From Haloarcula hispanica ATCC 33960 (GTDB taxonomy: Archaea > Halobacteriota > Halobacteria > Halobacteriales > Haloarculaceae), in the NCBI RefSeq assembly GCF_000223905.1, contig NC_015943.1, positions 124,001 through 188,000 on the forward strand: a stretch of DNA of 64,000 bases, given 5' to 3'. The notes beneath the pieces were generated by a model. That model saw only the letters and a list, made by a program, of their open reading frames with translations, ran no database searches and was not told the DNA's origin. This document shows, piece by piece, positions 17,314 to 25,714 of this stretch. Each line of letters opens with the position of its first letter. The first letter of the stretch is position 1. The position numbers were made by a program, and so were the translations under genes.

Positions 17314-18110
17314 CAGACGAACACCACGGTTCGACCGTCGACACTGGCTGCTGTCGTATCTCGCACGTTAAGCGAGTCGGCATCAGGATTGTAGGCGTAG
17401 TTCGTGAATCCAGTTGTCGTCCGACCACCGGAATCGGACTCCATAAACGCGGGTGATTCTTCGATCTGACAGCGTGTTCCTGCGTCCAGAACGACATCGT
17501 CAACGGCATTTGGGACAGCCGAGTCGACTTCCACAGTATCGGTCAGCGGTCCATCCGCGATATCGAATTCGCCGTGATACTCGATATCAGCGAGATGCTC
17601 CGAAAGGCCAAGACTCGGTACGTAGTGTGATTCGCCTGCGGCGAGCGTCTCGCGCAGTTCGGTATACCACTGCTCGTCGGCAAGTGCAACATCGATTCGG
17701 TAGGCTGGATCGACTAGTACCTCATAGTTGTGTTGCTGCCGGAGTGTGGTTGGATCTGGGAGTCTTACACTGATCTTCCCATAGCTGTTCAGCGTCTGTA
17801 AGTTCCCATCAGCGGTCGACAGTGTGTTCATCGGCATATTGACCGTCCTAATCTCCCGAACGGGTTCGATGGCGACTGCCGAGCTATCGGGCGCGAACAG
17901 GTCGTAGTAGCTATCCCGTTCAATCCCAAGAACGGCTGCTAGGAGCCCAGCAACGGTGGTCCGGGGTATGATTCGATAAGTTTGCTTGACAATATTGCCC
18001 TCAATCCGTCGGAAGTGACCCCACGGGCCGCGAACGGTAAACGAGAGACAGCGGTCAGGCTGGCCGTCGTTTCCGTTTGCCGTCCAGCTGTCCAGCGATT
18101 GTTGTGACAT
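17313..18110 (-). CDS. cas5: Cas5, Cascade subunit
   Basis: A 265-residue Cas5 of the haloarchaeal I-B type. The N-terminal strand reads DRCLSFTVRGPWGHFRRIEGNIVKQTYRIIPRTTVAGLLAAVLG, with the expected RxxEG and 'P-R-T-T-V-x-G-L-L-x-A-x-L-G' signature. Cas5 caps the crRNA 5' handle within Cascade. It is coupled to cas3 by overlap and separated by 2 bp from cas7. Confidence 0.95.
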   Translation of the reverse strand: MSQQSLDSWTANGNDGQPDRCLSFTVRGPWGHFRRIEGNIVKQTYRIIPRTTVAGLLAAVLGIERDSYYDLFAPDSSAVAIEPVREIRTVNMPMNTLSTADGNLQTLNSYGKISVRLPDPTTLRQQHNYEVLVDPAYRIDVALADEQWYTELRETLAAGESHYVPSLGLSEHLADIEYHGEFDIADGPLTDTVEVDSAVPNAVDDVVLDAGTRCQIEESPAFMESDSGGRTTTGFTNYAYNPDADSLNVRDTTAASVDGRTVVFV

Positions 18111-18112
18111 CG

Positions 18113-19195
18113 TTACGCCGTGTCGTCGTCACTCGGGAGTGTCGCGGTCTGTTCGTCATAGACATCGATTTCCTCTACGGCATCCGCTCCCACTGCGTCT
18201 TCGAGAGCACCGTAAAGTATCGATGGTCCTCCGAGTTCGCCATCGTAGGAGAGCTGGAGCACGTCGCTGGCGACAACTCGAACACGTTTAATTCGGTCAC
18301 TCGCCCCATCGAGTCGGTCTACAAGATCTGTCACGTCAAGCGTGAGGTCACGAACCGTTCGAAGTTCCTCGTCGGGTTTCGAATGCTCGCCGTCGATTTC
18401 GAGATCGCGGTCGAGGCCGCCGAGGTGGAAACTCTCATCGGCGTACTCAATGCGACAGTAGAGTCGCGGTTCTTGGCCGACTTTGCTCCGACTGATAGTC
18501 TGGTTTTTAATCGCCCGCCAGCAGAGAGTGTCGAGCCGTTCGACATCCGCTGCGGTGAGGTTTGTATCGGCAGCACCGTGTTCGTCGACGAGTCCGTGGA
18601 ACCGGATCAACCCATACTGAATCCTATGGTCGTCGAGATCGAATCCTCCTTGTTGTTTGTTCTCCTGCGTGGCGATTACGCTCGTCAGACTATCGTACTC
18701 CTCGTTTTCGTTGACCGCGTGCATCGATTTGCCGGGTGAGAACTGAACTGGACCGGTGAAATGATCTGGCAGGTGCTTAGCATATGCTTCGTCAGTATCC
18801 ACAGACATGGTCGCGCCGAAGTACCTTACATCGACGCTCTGGTTCAAAAACTCGCCGAAGATATCGTCGCGGAACTCTTCGACTTCCTCATCGTCATCAA
18901 GATCGTAGTCGTCGGGATCGACCTCTTCGAGGCGATCTTCGAGGAGCTGGCCGCGCGTGTACTGATCGCCGTCTTCCTGCACGTTTCGAATGTAGACGCC
19001 GTGGCCGTCGTCGTCAAGTTGATCGCGGAGATACCGCTTCAGACGAACGTCAGTGACGATGGCCTGCTGTGTCTGTGGATCGATTCGTGGCCGGTTGGCA
19101 CCGGACAGCGGATTGCCGTTCGGGTTGGCATCGACGGCATCATACAGAAAGACGATTTCTGAGCGGTTCGTTACGGGGTCAACTGTGTCGGACAT
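18113..19195 (-). CDS. cas7: Cas7 (Csh2), Cascade backbone
   Basis: 360 residues from ATG 19195 (MSDTVDPVTNRSEIVFLYD), one base after the cas8b stop; the upstream in-frame ATG would overlap cas8b and is rejected. The sequence DAVDANPNGNPL...RIDPQTQQAIVTDVRLKRYLRDQL is the hallmark of Csh2/Cas7 RAMP proteins. Several copies coat the crRNA and flip out every sixth base, a point relevant to the CreA pairing described for the cas8b-cas6 gap. Confidence 0.96.
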   Translation of the reverse strand: MSDTVDPVTNRSEIVFLYDAVDANPNGNPLSGANRPRIDPQTQQAIVTDVRLKRYLRDQLDDDGHGVYIRNVQEDGDQYTRGQLLEDRLEEVDPDDYDLDDDEEVEEFRDDIFGEFLNQSVDVRYFGATMSVDTDEAYAKHLPDHFTGPVQFSPGKSMHAVNENEEYDSLTSVIATQENKQQGGFDLDDHRIQYGLIRFHGLVDEHGAADTNLTAADVERLDTLCWRAIKNQTISRSKVGQEPRLYCRIEYADESFHLGGLDRDLEIDGEHSKPDEELRTVRDLTLDVTDLVDRLDGASDRIKRVRVVASDVLQLSYDGELGGPSILYGALEDAVGADAVEEIDVYDEQTATLPSDDDTA

Positions 19196-19196
19196 A

Positions 19197-21359
19197 TTAA
19201 TGTTCCTCCTCGGAAGTTGAGTCGTCAGCGTCGGCTTCATCTCGGTTCCACGGGTGGTCGTTCATCCCGTACGTCACGCCAAGGGCGTAGTAGAAGCGGA
19301 GATCGTCGGTTTCGATCTCCCACTCTTCTGGATCGGGATTGAGAATCGTATCACGAAGTCGGTCGACGATATGATCCGCCTTCGTGCCGGGGTAGTTCCC
19401 CTGCTGTTTCTTTTCCTGACGCGTGTAGGTCAGCGTCTTGGCGACGGTTTCCTGTGTCACCTTCTTGATCCGTGAGCGCGTGATCGATTTGACCGGGTAC
19501 TGATCGACAAGCGTTGTCGACCGATCCTCGCTGTACTCTTGATAGCTACCGATGTCGCCGACAAGCGCACCAAGCAGGAACGCTCCACGACGCTGACTCG
19601 TTACGGAGTCCGGATCGTCGTCGTGGTCGGGAGACAGTGCAGGTGTTTCGTTGATGAACGATTCGAGTTTCGGTGCGGCGGGGTGTCCCCCATCCGCGAT
19701 TAGGATTTCATCTACTGATGGCATACTTTTCGTATCATAGCTCGGTTGCTGTGTAATCTGGTTTTTTGACGCATCGGTCGTCTGCAGTAGTCTGAGGTCT
19801 TCATCCGCAAGCACGCAGAGTTGTGCGAACTGACTGGCAACGAGGAACGAGGGGAATCCTTCATGCTCGCTGTCATCGGTCTGATCGTCAATGATTCGGT
19901 TCACGTACTCTTCGAGCAACACATCGACGGCTATCTGTTTGCCACTCAGCACGCTGACGAGAGCTTCGATTCGCGGATCGTCAGCATCAGCGTTATCGTC
20001 ATCACGTTCGGCGAAGGTCTGTCTGAAATACCAGCCAGTCGAGACCGCGTGCAACTGCTCGTCGTTCGTTTCCAGCAGCCCCCAATTTTGATTGGTTGGA
20101 AGCGGTGCCGTCCACTTCGTGTAGTGGTCCCTATTAAACGCCGAGACGGTTTGGACGAACTCGTTGTGTGCGATTGCGAGTTGTTTAGGATAGTGGAGGC
20201 GGCCGTTCAGCGTCTCGCCGAATACGTCGTATCGAGACATCTGATGCGGCATCACGGCCGAGACGTAGAATCGGAAATCCTGCTCCTCAATGGTTTTTCG
20301 ACGTTCCTCCTCATATGCGTCTTCGATTGGTGTCGTCTCTTCGTCTTCGACAGTCCGGTAGAGCAATTCGTATAATCGATAAACCTTCTCAGGAGCCAAG
20401 CGACCGAATACGTACGGAAGGTAGTATACTTTTGCACCGAACGTCCGGTAAGTGCAGGCTTCAACAAACGTCTCAGCTTTCATTACCGTGATTGCGGCAT
20501 CTTCCGAAATCGGATGTGACCGCCAAGCTTCTTCGATATCAAGTCCCGGAAACTTCTCAAGCTGCTTGCCGAGGAAGTAATTTTGCGGATCCTCGGACGT
20601 ACCGACGGTTCGAGCTGGCGAACCTGTGACGAGATCGGTCGCGTCTCCGGACGAGTCATCTGCCTTATTTTTGGTAACGAGTTTCGAGAGTTTCCGCTGC
20701 CGCATGGCCTCGCGGAATACGTCTATGTCACCGGGCCATTGGTACTCGCCGTCAGGCTCTGTCTTCACTTGCACTGTCAGCAGCGCGGTTGTCGACTCAC
20801 CACCCAGTTTTCGCGTGAGTGTTTCTGTAATCGTATCCAGTGCGGTCTCGTTCTCACTGAATTCGGCAAGCTGGTCGATTATCCAGCCGTCAGGATGTTC
20901 GGTGGCAGCTTCGGTGACCACGTCGTCAGTGGCCCACTTGGTTAGCCGTTCTTTCGCATAGCGGGCTAATTTCTCCGGATCGCTGTTTCGCCCAGCTTGA
21001 TGTGTCACACTGTGATCGATTCCGCGGGCGGCTGGATACTTACAGTGACCGACTTGCTGAATCAGGTCGTCAGTGTATCTCGTCACCTGTATCGGGCCGA
21101 GTTTGTCGTCAGCCAGTTGTGGCTCATCACCGGACACGTCAACCCGAGCCACGATTAGGCTATTATTGGTGTCAACGAGATCGCCAGCAGCGTCGGGTGT
21201 GAGATACGGAGCATACTCTCCACCGCCTGTCGTAGCGAGGGTGTAGAGTTTCCCGTAGAGATACTGGAGGTCCCGAAGTGAACCGATAGGAGAATCTGGC
21301 AACTCATCGGTTAATTGATTCTCAGGATACTCCTCGCGGAATTTCTCTGGTTTCAACAT
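19197..21359 (-). CDS. cas8b: Cas8b, Cascade large subunit
   Basis: 720 residues from ATG 21359 (MLKPEKFREEYPENQLTDE), which matches the usual N-terminus and length of haloarchaeal Cas8b. The earlier in-frame ATG would read back through AT-rich promoter sequence. N-terminal LRDLQYLYGKLYTLATTGGGEYAPYL is characteristic. It recognises the PAM and holds target DNA. No small subunit gene is seen; in I-B it is often made from an internal start of cas8b. The gap to cas6 contains the CreTA-like module. Confidence 0.94.
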   Translation of the reverse strand: MLKPEKFREEYPENQLTDELPDSPIGSLRDLQYLYGKLYTLATTGGGEYAPYLTPDAAGDLVDTNNSLIVARVDVSGDEPQLADDKLGPIQVTRYTDDLIQQVGHCKYPAARGIDHSVTHQAGRNSDPEKLARYAKERLTKWATDDVVTEAATEHPDGWIIDQLAEFSENETALDTITETLTRKLGGESTTALLTVQVKTEPDGEYQWPGDIDVFREAMRQRKLSKLVTKNKADDSSGDATDLVTGSPARTVGTSEDPQNYFLGKQLEKFPGLDIEEAWRSHPISEDAAITVMKAETFVEACTYRTFGAKVYYLPYVFGRLAPEKVYRLYELLYRTVEDEETTPIEDAYEEERRKTIEEQDFRFYVSAVMPHQMSRYDVFGETLNGRLHYPKQLAIAHNEFVQTVSAFNRDHYTKWTAPLPTNQNWGLLETNDEQLHAVSTGWYFRQTFAERDDDNADADDPRIEALVSVLSGKQIAVDVLLEEYVNRIIDDQTDDSEHEGFPSFLVASQFAQLCVLADEDLRLLQTTDASKNQITQQPSYDTKSMPSVDEILIADGGHPAAPKLESFINETPALSPDHDDDPDSVTSQRRGAFLLGALVGDIGSYQEYSEDRSTTLVDQYPVKSITRSRIKKVTQETVAKTLTYTRQEKKQQGNYPGTKADHIVDRLRDTILNPDPEEWEIETDDLRFYYALGVTYGMNDHPWNRDEADADDSTSEEEH

Positions 21360-21436
21360 TTTATTTTTTGATTTGTGGTTGGCCACATAGTGACGTCTAA
21401 TCGTATATTCTGTCGCATCATATATAGTTCTAGGGT

Positions 21437-21459
21437 ATAGCACAAGGGAAAATATTTTG
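21437..21459 (+). promoter_or_regulatory. creT promoter with CreA target and TTC PAM
   Basis: TATA-like AAAATATTTT (21450-21459) lies about 26 bp before the expected creT start. On the minus strand the overlapping sequence reads TTC (PAM, 21448-21450) then CCTTGTGCTAT (21437-21447). It matches the CreA pseudo-spacer CCTTGGGCTAT at 10 of 11 positions, with the only mismatch at position 6. Confidence 0.85.
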
Positions 21460-21477
21460 TGAGTGCCGGTTGAATGT

Positions 21478-21570
21478 GTTGACAAGAAGGGTGATCACAT
21501 GAGAAGATGATACTCTGGCTGGCATCTGTCCTTGGAAACACTCATGCCAGCCACGATCAGGAGTATAGGA
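21478..21570 (+). ncRNA. creT: CreT-like toxin RNA (rare-Arg-codon mini-ORF)
   Basis: The region contains a strong Shine-Dalgarno GGGTGATC (21489-21496, complementary to the 16S rRNA tail) and then ATG-AGA-AGA-TGA (21499-21510). This is the organisation reported for CreT of Haloarcula hispanica, whose tandem AGA codons sequester the scarce tRNA-Arg(UCU). A stable hairpin follows at once: ATACTC (21510-21515) and TGGCTGGCA (21516-21524) pair with TGCCAGCCA (21545-21553) and GAGTAT (21561-21566). The ends given are estimates. Transcription opposes the cas operon. The position between cas8b and cas6 is as in H. hispanica. Confidence 0.85.
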
Positions 21571-21611
21571 GAACTCCCTCAATCATATATAGCTACCCGA
21601 GACAATGTAGT

Positions 21612-21694
21612 TTTACTGGGTCGGGGACATTCCAGATGAACAAAGGTTGGGTTGAAGTCCTTGGGCTATTGTCCCGATCCCAGTTCATTTTAAT
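21612..21694 (+). ncRNA. creA: CreA-like crRNA-resembling antitoxin RNA
   Basis: A TATA-like CATATATAG (21583-21591) lies about 25 bp upstream. A degenerate CRISPR repeat occupies 21629-21658: 21 of 30 positions match the array repeat, including GATGAAC and the handle GGGTTGAAG. The pseudo-spacer begins at 21659 with CCTTGGGCTATTG and matches the creT promoter beside a TTC PAM. An imperfect 15-bp inverted repeat (21615-21629 and 21670-21684) encloses the repeat. In the known system Cas6 processes CreA, and Cascade carrying it represses creT. No second pseudo-repeat was recognised; the ends are estimates. Confidence 0.85.
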
Positions 21695-21697
21695 AGA

Positions 21698-22495
21698 CTA
21701 CTTCCGTTGAGTCAATATGGCTGGGTTTTTTTCCGTGACGTTCATAAATCCGAGCCCCAGAGAGTTCCGTTCGCCGAGGCCGCAGTCCAACGCGAGGTTG
21801 AGATGCCGCCGATGGTGGTCGTCCCGAACTGTATACTCGAATTTCCACTTGCTCAGTACGTAGGTCATTTCCTGGCCCTCGGTGACAGTCAGGGGGACGG
21901 CGAACGTCTTGAGCAGTTCGTAGCCGTCGAACAGATCGCCGTCAACATCGCTCGGACCCGGCAGGTGATCGTGGGCGAAGCGGTCATGTTTCTGATCAAG
22001 ATTGTCCTCCAGCTGCTTCCGGAGCGGTGCCATCGAATGTTCCGGCCGCCAAAAGACGGCGGTGTCACCGCCGGGATGGTCGATCCCGTATTCCTCGCAT
22101 CGCCACGGTGGAATCCGAACCAGTAGACCGGTTCCGGTTTCAATCGTCCCGCGCGTGCCCGGTTCGCCGACATCGGGCGCTAGCGACGTGACGTCGTCAA
22201 CGCGAAACGGCATTTCGCCGATGTTCAGTTCCGGTTCCTCCAGCAAGTCAGCAGCGACGTGTGCCAGTAGCTCCTCCTCTGGCGAGGCGACCAATAGCTT
22301 CCGGTCATCACCTGCCTCCATATCGTGGGGAGGAAACGGGTTGGAGTAGACGAATCCCGGCGGCTCGCCGTCGTCATGGCGTTGGTCATACTTGGTATCG
22401 TCAAGCGCGTCCCAGAGCCGGCCACGGAGCTTGTGGTGATAATCGTTCTGATAAGCTGCATCCGTGCGTGCCGACAAATGAGCCATTACACGCAC
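21698..22495 (-). CDS. cas6: Cas6, crRNA-processing endoribonuclease
   Basis: 265 residues from GTG 22495 (MRVMAHLSARTDAAYQ); the first strand is typical of haloarchaeal Cas6, so the internal ATG three codons on is less likely. NDYHHKLRGRLW near residue 20 supplies the probable catalytic His region, and the C-terminal Gly-rich loop GLGERNSLGLGFMN is diagnostic. It cuts repeat RNA to leave the 8-nt handle and would also mature CreA. It is the first gene of the cas operon; its 3' end abuts the CreA module. Confidence 0.94.
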   Translation of the reverse strand: MRVMAHLSARTDAAYQNDYHHKLRGRLWDALDDTKYDQRHDDGEPPGFVYSNPFPPHDMEAGDDRKLLVASPEEELLAHVAADLLEEPELNIGEMPFRVDDVTSLAPDVGEPGTRGTIETGTGLLVRIPPWRCEEYGIDHPGGDTAVFWRPEHSMAPLRKQLEDNLDQKHDRFAHDHLPGPSDVDGDLFDGYELLKTFAVPLTVTEGQEMTYVLSKWKFEYTVRDDHHRRHLNLALDCGLGERNSLGLGFMNVTEKNPAILTQRK

Positions 22496-22508
22496 TCGGA
22501 TGACTCAC

Positions 22509-22545
22509 CGTTACCAATCATACAATCTGTAATATATATTGGTAC
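22509..22545 (-). promoter_or_regulatory. cas operon promoter
   Basis: TATA-like sequence AATATATATT (22531-22540 on the plus strand), 36-45 bp before the cas6 start, in an otherwise gene-free AT-rich stretch. It predicts a leader of roughly 12-15 nt. Confidence 0.6.
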
Positions 22546-22697
22546 AATAAAAAACACAGGTGGTATTGAAAAATATTATACACCAATAACATCAATTTGA
22601 GAGAGAATAGCCCTATTGGTCGTGATTATCGTAGCATGCAGGTGGATTCAACCGTATAGACACGATTGACCGGCTATCAATCGCGTTCTCAGCCTCG

Positions 22698-23930
22698 TCA
22701 GATGCAATCTATCTTGTTGATTGCTTCGGTCGCGAGCGCACCCAATTCATCGGCCTCGATGTGCGAGTAGCGCTTGCGAATCATCTTCTCCGAGTTATCG
22801 AGATATCGAGCAGCAACCGTGTATCCGAACCCACGGACAAGGATTTCTCCCATTCCCCGTCGGCCTCCATGAGGAGCGAGATAATCGTGTTTCGGATGCT
22901 CAATGTCGACCTCCGCTGCCTCTGAGAGCCGCTGGAGAATCGACCGTGCCCCATCTGTCGTAATCGATGGCGGGTGGATATCCTCGTCGAGAGCCAACAA
23001 GAAGTCCCGAGCGTACTCATCACGGTAGTCATCTATTGCGCCTTGCTCGCCCAGTTCGTCCCGCACGAGCGTTGCGAGCGTCCGCTGGTCGAACGTTGGG
23101 AACACAGGCCATTGTACCGTTGGTGGGTCCATCAGCGTTTGATAGCTCCGGAGTGGCGCAATCACTGGCTCGGGGAGGCTCGCAACGTCCCATTGCTGTT
23201 TCTTTCGGTAGACATCCATGCTCCCGTCGTCTAACGAAACCTCTCCCCACTGGATCCCACGCCGGCGTGGGTCGTTTGGGTCACGAAGGATTTCACCAAC
23301 TCGAACAGCTGTGTATGCGATAACAAAGACAAGAGCACGGTCACGAGCCGCCTTCAGAATCATATATCGTGCTCGCTGCCTGTCGAGCGAATCGACATCA
23401 TCTGAAAGGGCTCTATACGTCTCGATTGCATCGTTGACTCGGTCATCAACGTACCGGGTGAGTGTGTGGCGTTGCTCGGGTGTCCATATCTGCTGGTCGC
23501 CGGGTTTGCGACCGTCGTCCTCTGGGAGCGGTGCCATCGAGCTTGCCCGCCAAGCATAGTGCCCCTCAAGATATCCCTCGTTCGCGCACCAGCCACACCA
23601 TGCAGAAATATAGTGGTAATACGTGTGTATGGTGTTTTGCTTGAGCGCGCGGTCACCGCCGAGGTATCGGGCGTATGTCCGGAATACTCGTTCATCAAGA
23701 TCTTCGAAATTCGGGTCCCTGTCGATATCATCTGGTACTATACCCGCCCACTCGCTCCGGCCACGGTCACCGGTAGCCCACTGAGTGAACCGTTCGAGTT
23801 CCCTGGCTGCATTTCGTCGGTAGTTCCCGCCATCGCCACCACGCCCTTTCCCTTTGTCTTGGAGGTAGCGTTCAATGGATTCGTTGATGGAAATTCCTCT
23901 TGTTCGGTCTGATAGTGTATTCGGGCACAT
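22698..23930 (-). CDS. tyrosine recombinase / integrase
   Basis: 410 residues with an N-terminal SAM-like core-binding domain (residues about 10-140) and a C-terminal catalytic domain. The catalytic set is visible: Arg in TAVRVGEIL, HxxR in APHGGRRGMGE, His in the box preceding the nucleophile, and Tyr in KRYSHIEADEL. It resembles XerC/D-like and phage-type integrases of haloarchaea. No neighbouring tRNA gene or obvious attachment-site repeat was found, so it may resolve multimers or serve integration elsewhere. Confidence 0.9.
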   Translation of the reverse strand: MCPNTLSDRTRGISINESIERYLQDKGKGRGGDGGNYRRNAARELERFTQWATGDRGRSEWAGIVPDDIDRDPNFEDLDERVFRTYARYLGGDRALKQNTIHTYYHYISAWCGWCANEGYLEGHYAWRASSMAPLPEDDGRKPGDQQIWTPEQRHTLTRYVDDRVNDAIETYRALSDDVDSLDRQRARYMILKAARDRALVFVIAYTAVRVGEILRDPNDPRRRGIQWGEVSLDDGSMDVYRKKQQWDVASLPEPVIAPLRSYQTLMDPPTVQWPVFPTFDQRTLATLVRDELGEQGAIDDYRDEYARDFLLALDEDIHPPSITTDGARSILQRLSEAAEVDIEHPKHDYLAPHGGRRGMGEILVRGFGYTVAARYLDNSEKMIRKRYSHIEADELGALATEAINKIDCI

Positions 23931-23956
23931 AGCACTCTCTTAGAAGACAAAGAGAC

Positions 23957-24475
23957 TCAGGCACAGAGACAGACGCCACCCTCTCGAATCTGGCTCACCA
24001 CAAACTGGTGAACAGCAGTTGCGAGTTCGGTCATTGCTTCGGCTTGTTCTTCGGTCGGACGACCACCACCGTAATAACTCTCAGTTCGATTCTCGCTGTA
24101 GAGTTCCTTCATTTCCACAGCCGTATCTCTCTCGAATAGTCCGATCTGGTGTGCCCGGTCGTAGCTGAACTGGTGGTCTTGGAAATCCTGGAGCGTGTCG
24201 TTGGTCATCGAGAGCGCATACGCCTCTATTGACCGTTCTATCGCCCCGAAGCAGACCTCTATGACGGCTGTGTAGTACCCGTCCTGTGCTTGGAGTGTGT
24301 CGACGACTTCGAGGAGCCGACAGGCTTTGGTCAGCTGCGTCTCCCAGTCTGCGTCGGCGCTGATTCCCTCTTCGAATACCGTCCTCCCTCTGCCGACCAT
24401 CTCGAAGGCGTCCTGCGCCCGTCCAATGGCGTCAAGCACGGCAGCAGGGTCCGAACCGTTACTCATTGTCGGCAC
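23957..24475 (-). CDS. HEPN-domain toxin of a HEPN-MNT pair
   Basis: 172 residues, helical, with the features of HEPN toxins paired with MNT antitoxins: a central helix with AIERSIEAYAL and the putative active segment SENRTESYYGGG (Arg followed by YY). It overlaps the upstream nucleotidyltransferase gene by 17 bp, as is usual for such pairs. HEPN toxins of this class are RNases, inactivated by AMPylation from the MNT partner. A paralogous pair lies at 49235-50426. The C-terminal Cys (CLCA) have a counterpart there (CSCDDRK). Confidence 0.75.
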   Translation of the reverse strand: MPTMSNGSDPAAVLDAIGRAQDAFEMVGRGRTVFEEGISADADWETQLTKACRLLEVVDTLQAQDGYYTAVIEVCFGAIERSIEAYALSMTNDTLQDFQDHQFSYDRAHQIGLFERDTAVEMKELYSENRTESYYGGGRPTEEQAEAMTELATAVHQFVVSQIREGGVCLCA

Positions 24476-25154
24476 CCTCCTCTAGAAGGAGGTTTTCGAC
24501 GGTTTCGAAGTCGCTCGTCTTGTAGACCGGAATGCCTGAGACGATAATTTCCCGAATATCATCCGTGTAGGCTGGAATCGCCTGGACAGCCTCAACGTCG
24601 ATATCGTAGGCGTACCGGTCCCCATCGAATACCATGTCTTCGAGGTCCCGGGCGACGGCGTTCGCTTCCCGCTGGCTCTCTGCCCGCCCGGAACGAGTGA
24701 GGACCCAGATATCGATATCACTCCGTCGGTCAGCATCGCCCCGAGCAACGCTACCGTACAGGATGATTCCGACAACGTCGCTGATGGTGTCACGGAGCTT
24801 CGTGACCGCCGTTTTGACCGGCTTGTGATACTCCGGTTGGGGAATCCGAAGAATAGGATCGTCTGGGATAGACAGTCGGTCCCTGTTGATCTGTACGAGT
24901 CGCTGGTTGCTTTCGGGAGATTCAATCACCAGGTCATTCGAACTGAGAACATCTACTGCTCGTCGCACGGACTGGTGTGAATGGCCGATCTGTGTCGCGA
25001 GTTCTCTCAAGGAAAAGTCGCTAAATCGGTGGTTAGTTAAAAATAGAAGAATATCGCTCGTTGCTTTGTGTTTGAATAAATCTGGATCTGAAGTGGGTAT
25101 CGGAAGCGAAACAGAGGCACCAATTAAATCAGTGCCTTCCGTCTGACGGTTCAT
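24459..25154 (-). CDS. MNT nucleotidyltransferase antitoxin with N-terminal winged helix
   Basis: 231 residues from ATG 25154, about 25 bp after a TATA-like TTTTATAC, consistent with a leaderless message; an ATG 12 bp earlier is also in frame. Residues 30-95 form a winged helix (FSLRELATQIGHSHQSVRRAVDVL), probably for autoregulation. The polymerase-beta-type core has GSVARGDADRRSDIDIWV, the GS-x10-DxD signature of MNT enzymes, which AMPylate HEPN toxins. It is the first gene of the pair. Confidence 0.82.
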   Translation of the reverse strand: MNRQTEGTDLIGASVSLPIPTSDPDLFKHKATSDILLFLTNHRFSDFSLRELATQIGHSHQSVRRAVDVLSSNDLVIESPESNQRLVQINRDRLSIPDDPILRIPQPEYHKPVKTAVTKLRDTISDVVGIILYGSVARGDADRRSDIDIWVLTRSGRAESQREANAVARDLEDMVFDGDRYAYDIDVEAVQAIPAYTDDIREIIVSGIPVYKTSDFETVENLLLEEGADNE

Positions 25155-25166
25155 ATGCCGTAACAC

Positions 25167-25474
25167 GGACCACTAGTATAAAAATATTATATGTATTTCA
25201 GACCTTTCATAAATATCTAACTCGGGATCAACACTACCATGCCCAGGGAGACTGACTTCTGTGAGCGGACCTCAGCACGTTCAGTCTATGGGATAATCCG
25301 GCACCACGATTCGTGATCCACCGACAATGGCGAGGCGATTCGTACTGATCGTGATTATCTCTGTAATCAAGATCTTACACTTAGAGTGTCTCAGTCTCAA
25401 AAGTAGAGTTACCTATCCAACCCTCCGGGGAATAAAGTTGCAGGCTCTCAATTACAGTATATAGTTGACTGACT
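25167..25474. other. intergenic, divergent promoters
   Basis: No gene seen. It contains the TATA-like box of the MNT gene near 25170-25180 and a TATA-like GTATATAG at 25458-25465 before the next plus-strand gene. Confidence 0.4.
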
Positions 25475-25714
25475 ATGCCCATGAAACACACAGGTCAACC
25501 CCCATTCCCAGACTGGATCCAAAGTGCCTACCAGACACTGGAGAGGGCGTACGCCTCAGGCACTGACGAACTCCCCAAGAGTGAAGCACATGAGTTCCTT
25601 CTGGCTGAGTCTGAGCATATCGAGGAGCACACTGATGCAGTATACGTAATCGATCGGCTTCTTGACCGTGGCTGGCTCTACGAGGTCGATGGCCAACTCC
25701 GCAAAACCGAGTAA
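25475..25714 (+). CDS. hypothetical small protein (79 aa)
   Basis: MPMKHTGQPPFPDWIQSAYQ; the ATG at 25475 is given, but the one at 25481 fits better as a leaderless start relative to the TATA-like GTATATAG. It is a helical, acidic protein with a possible winged-helix-like C-terminal half (AVYVIDRLLDRGWLYEVDGQLRKTE). It stands alone between the MNT gene and the origin region. The family is not recognised. Confidence 0.65.
   Translation: MPMKHTGQPPFPDWIQSAYQTLERAYASGTDELPKSEAHEFLLAESEHIEEHTDAVYVIDRLLDRGWLYEVDGQLRKTE

Noticed and set aside
21454-21461. TTTTGTG in the creT promoter as a tenth hairpin element
   Set aside because: It is on the other strand, no hairpin follows it, and the spacing to the mini-ORF differs. 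It is taken as part of the TATA region.
22496-22697. Attachment site of the tyrosine recombinase
   Set aside because: No tRNA 3' end or direct repeat pair was found near the integrase gene.
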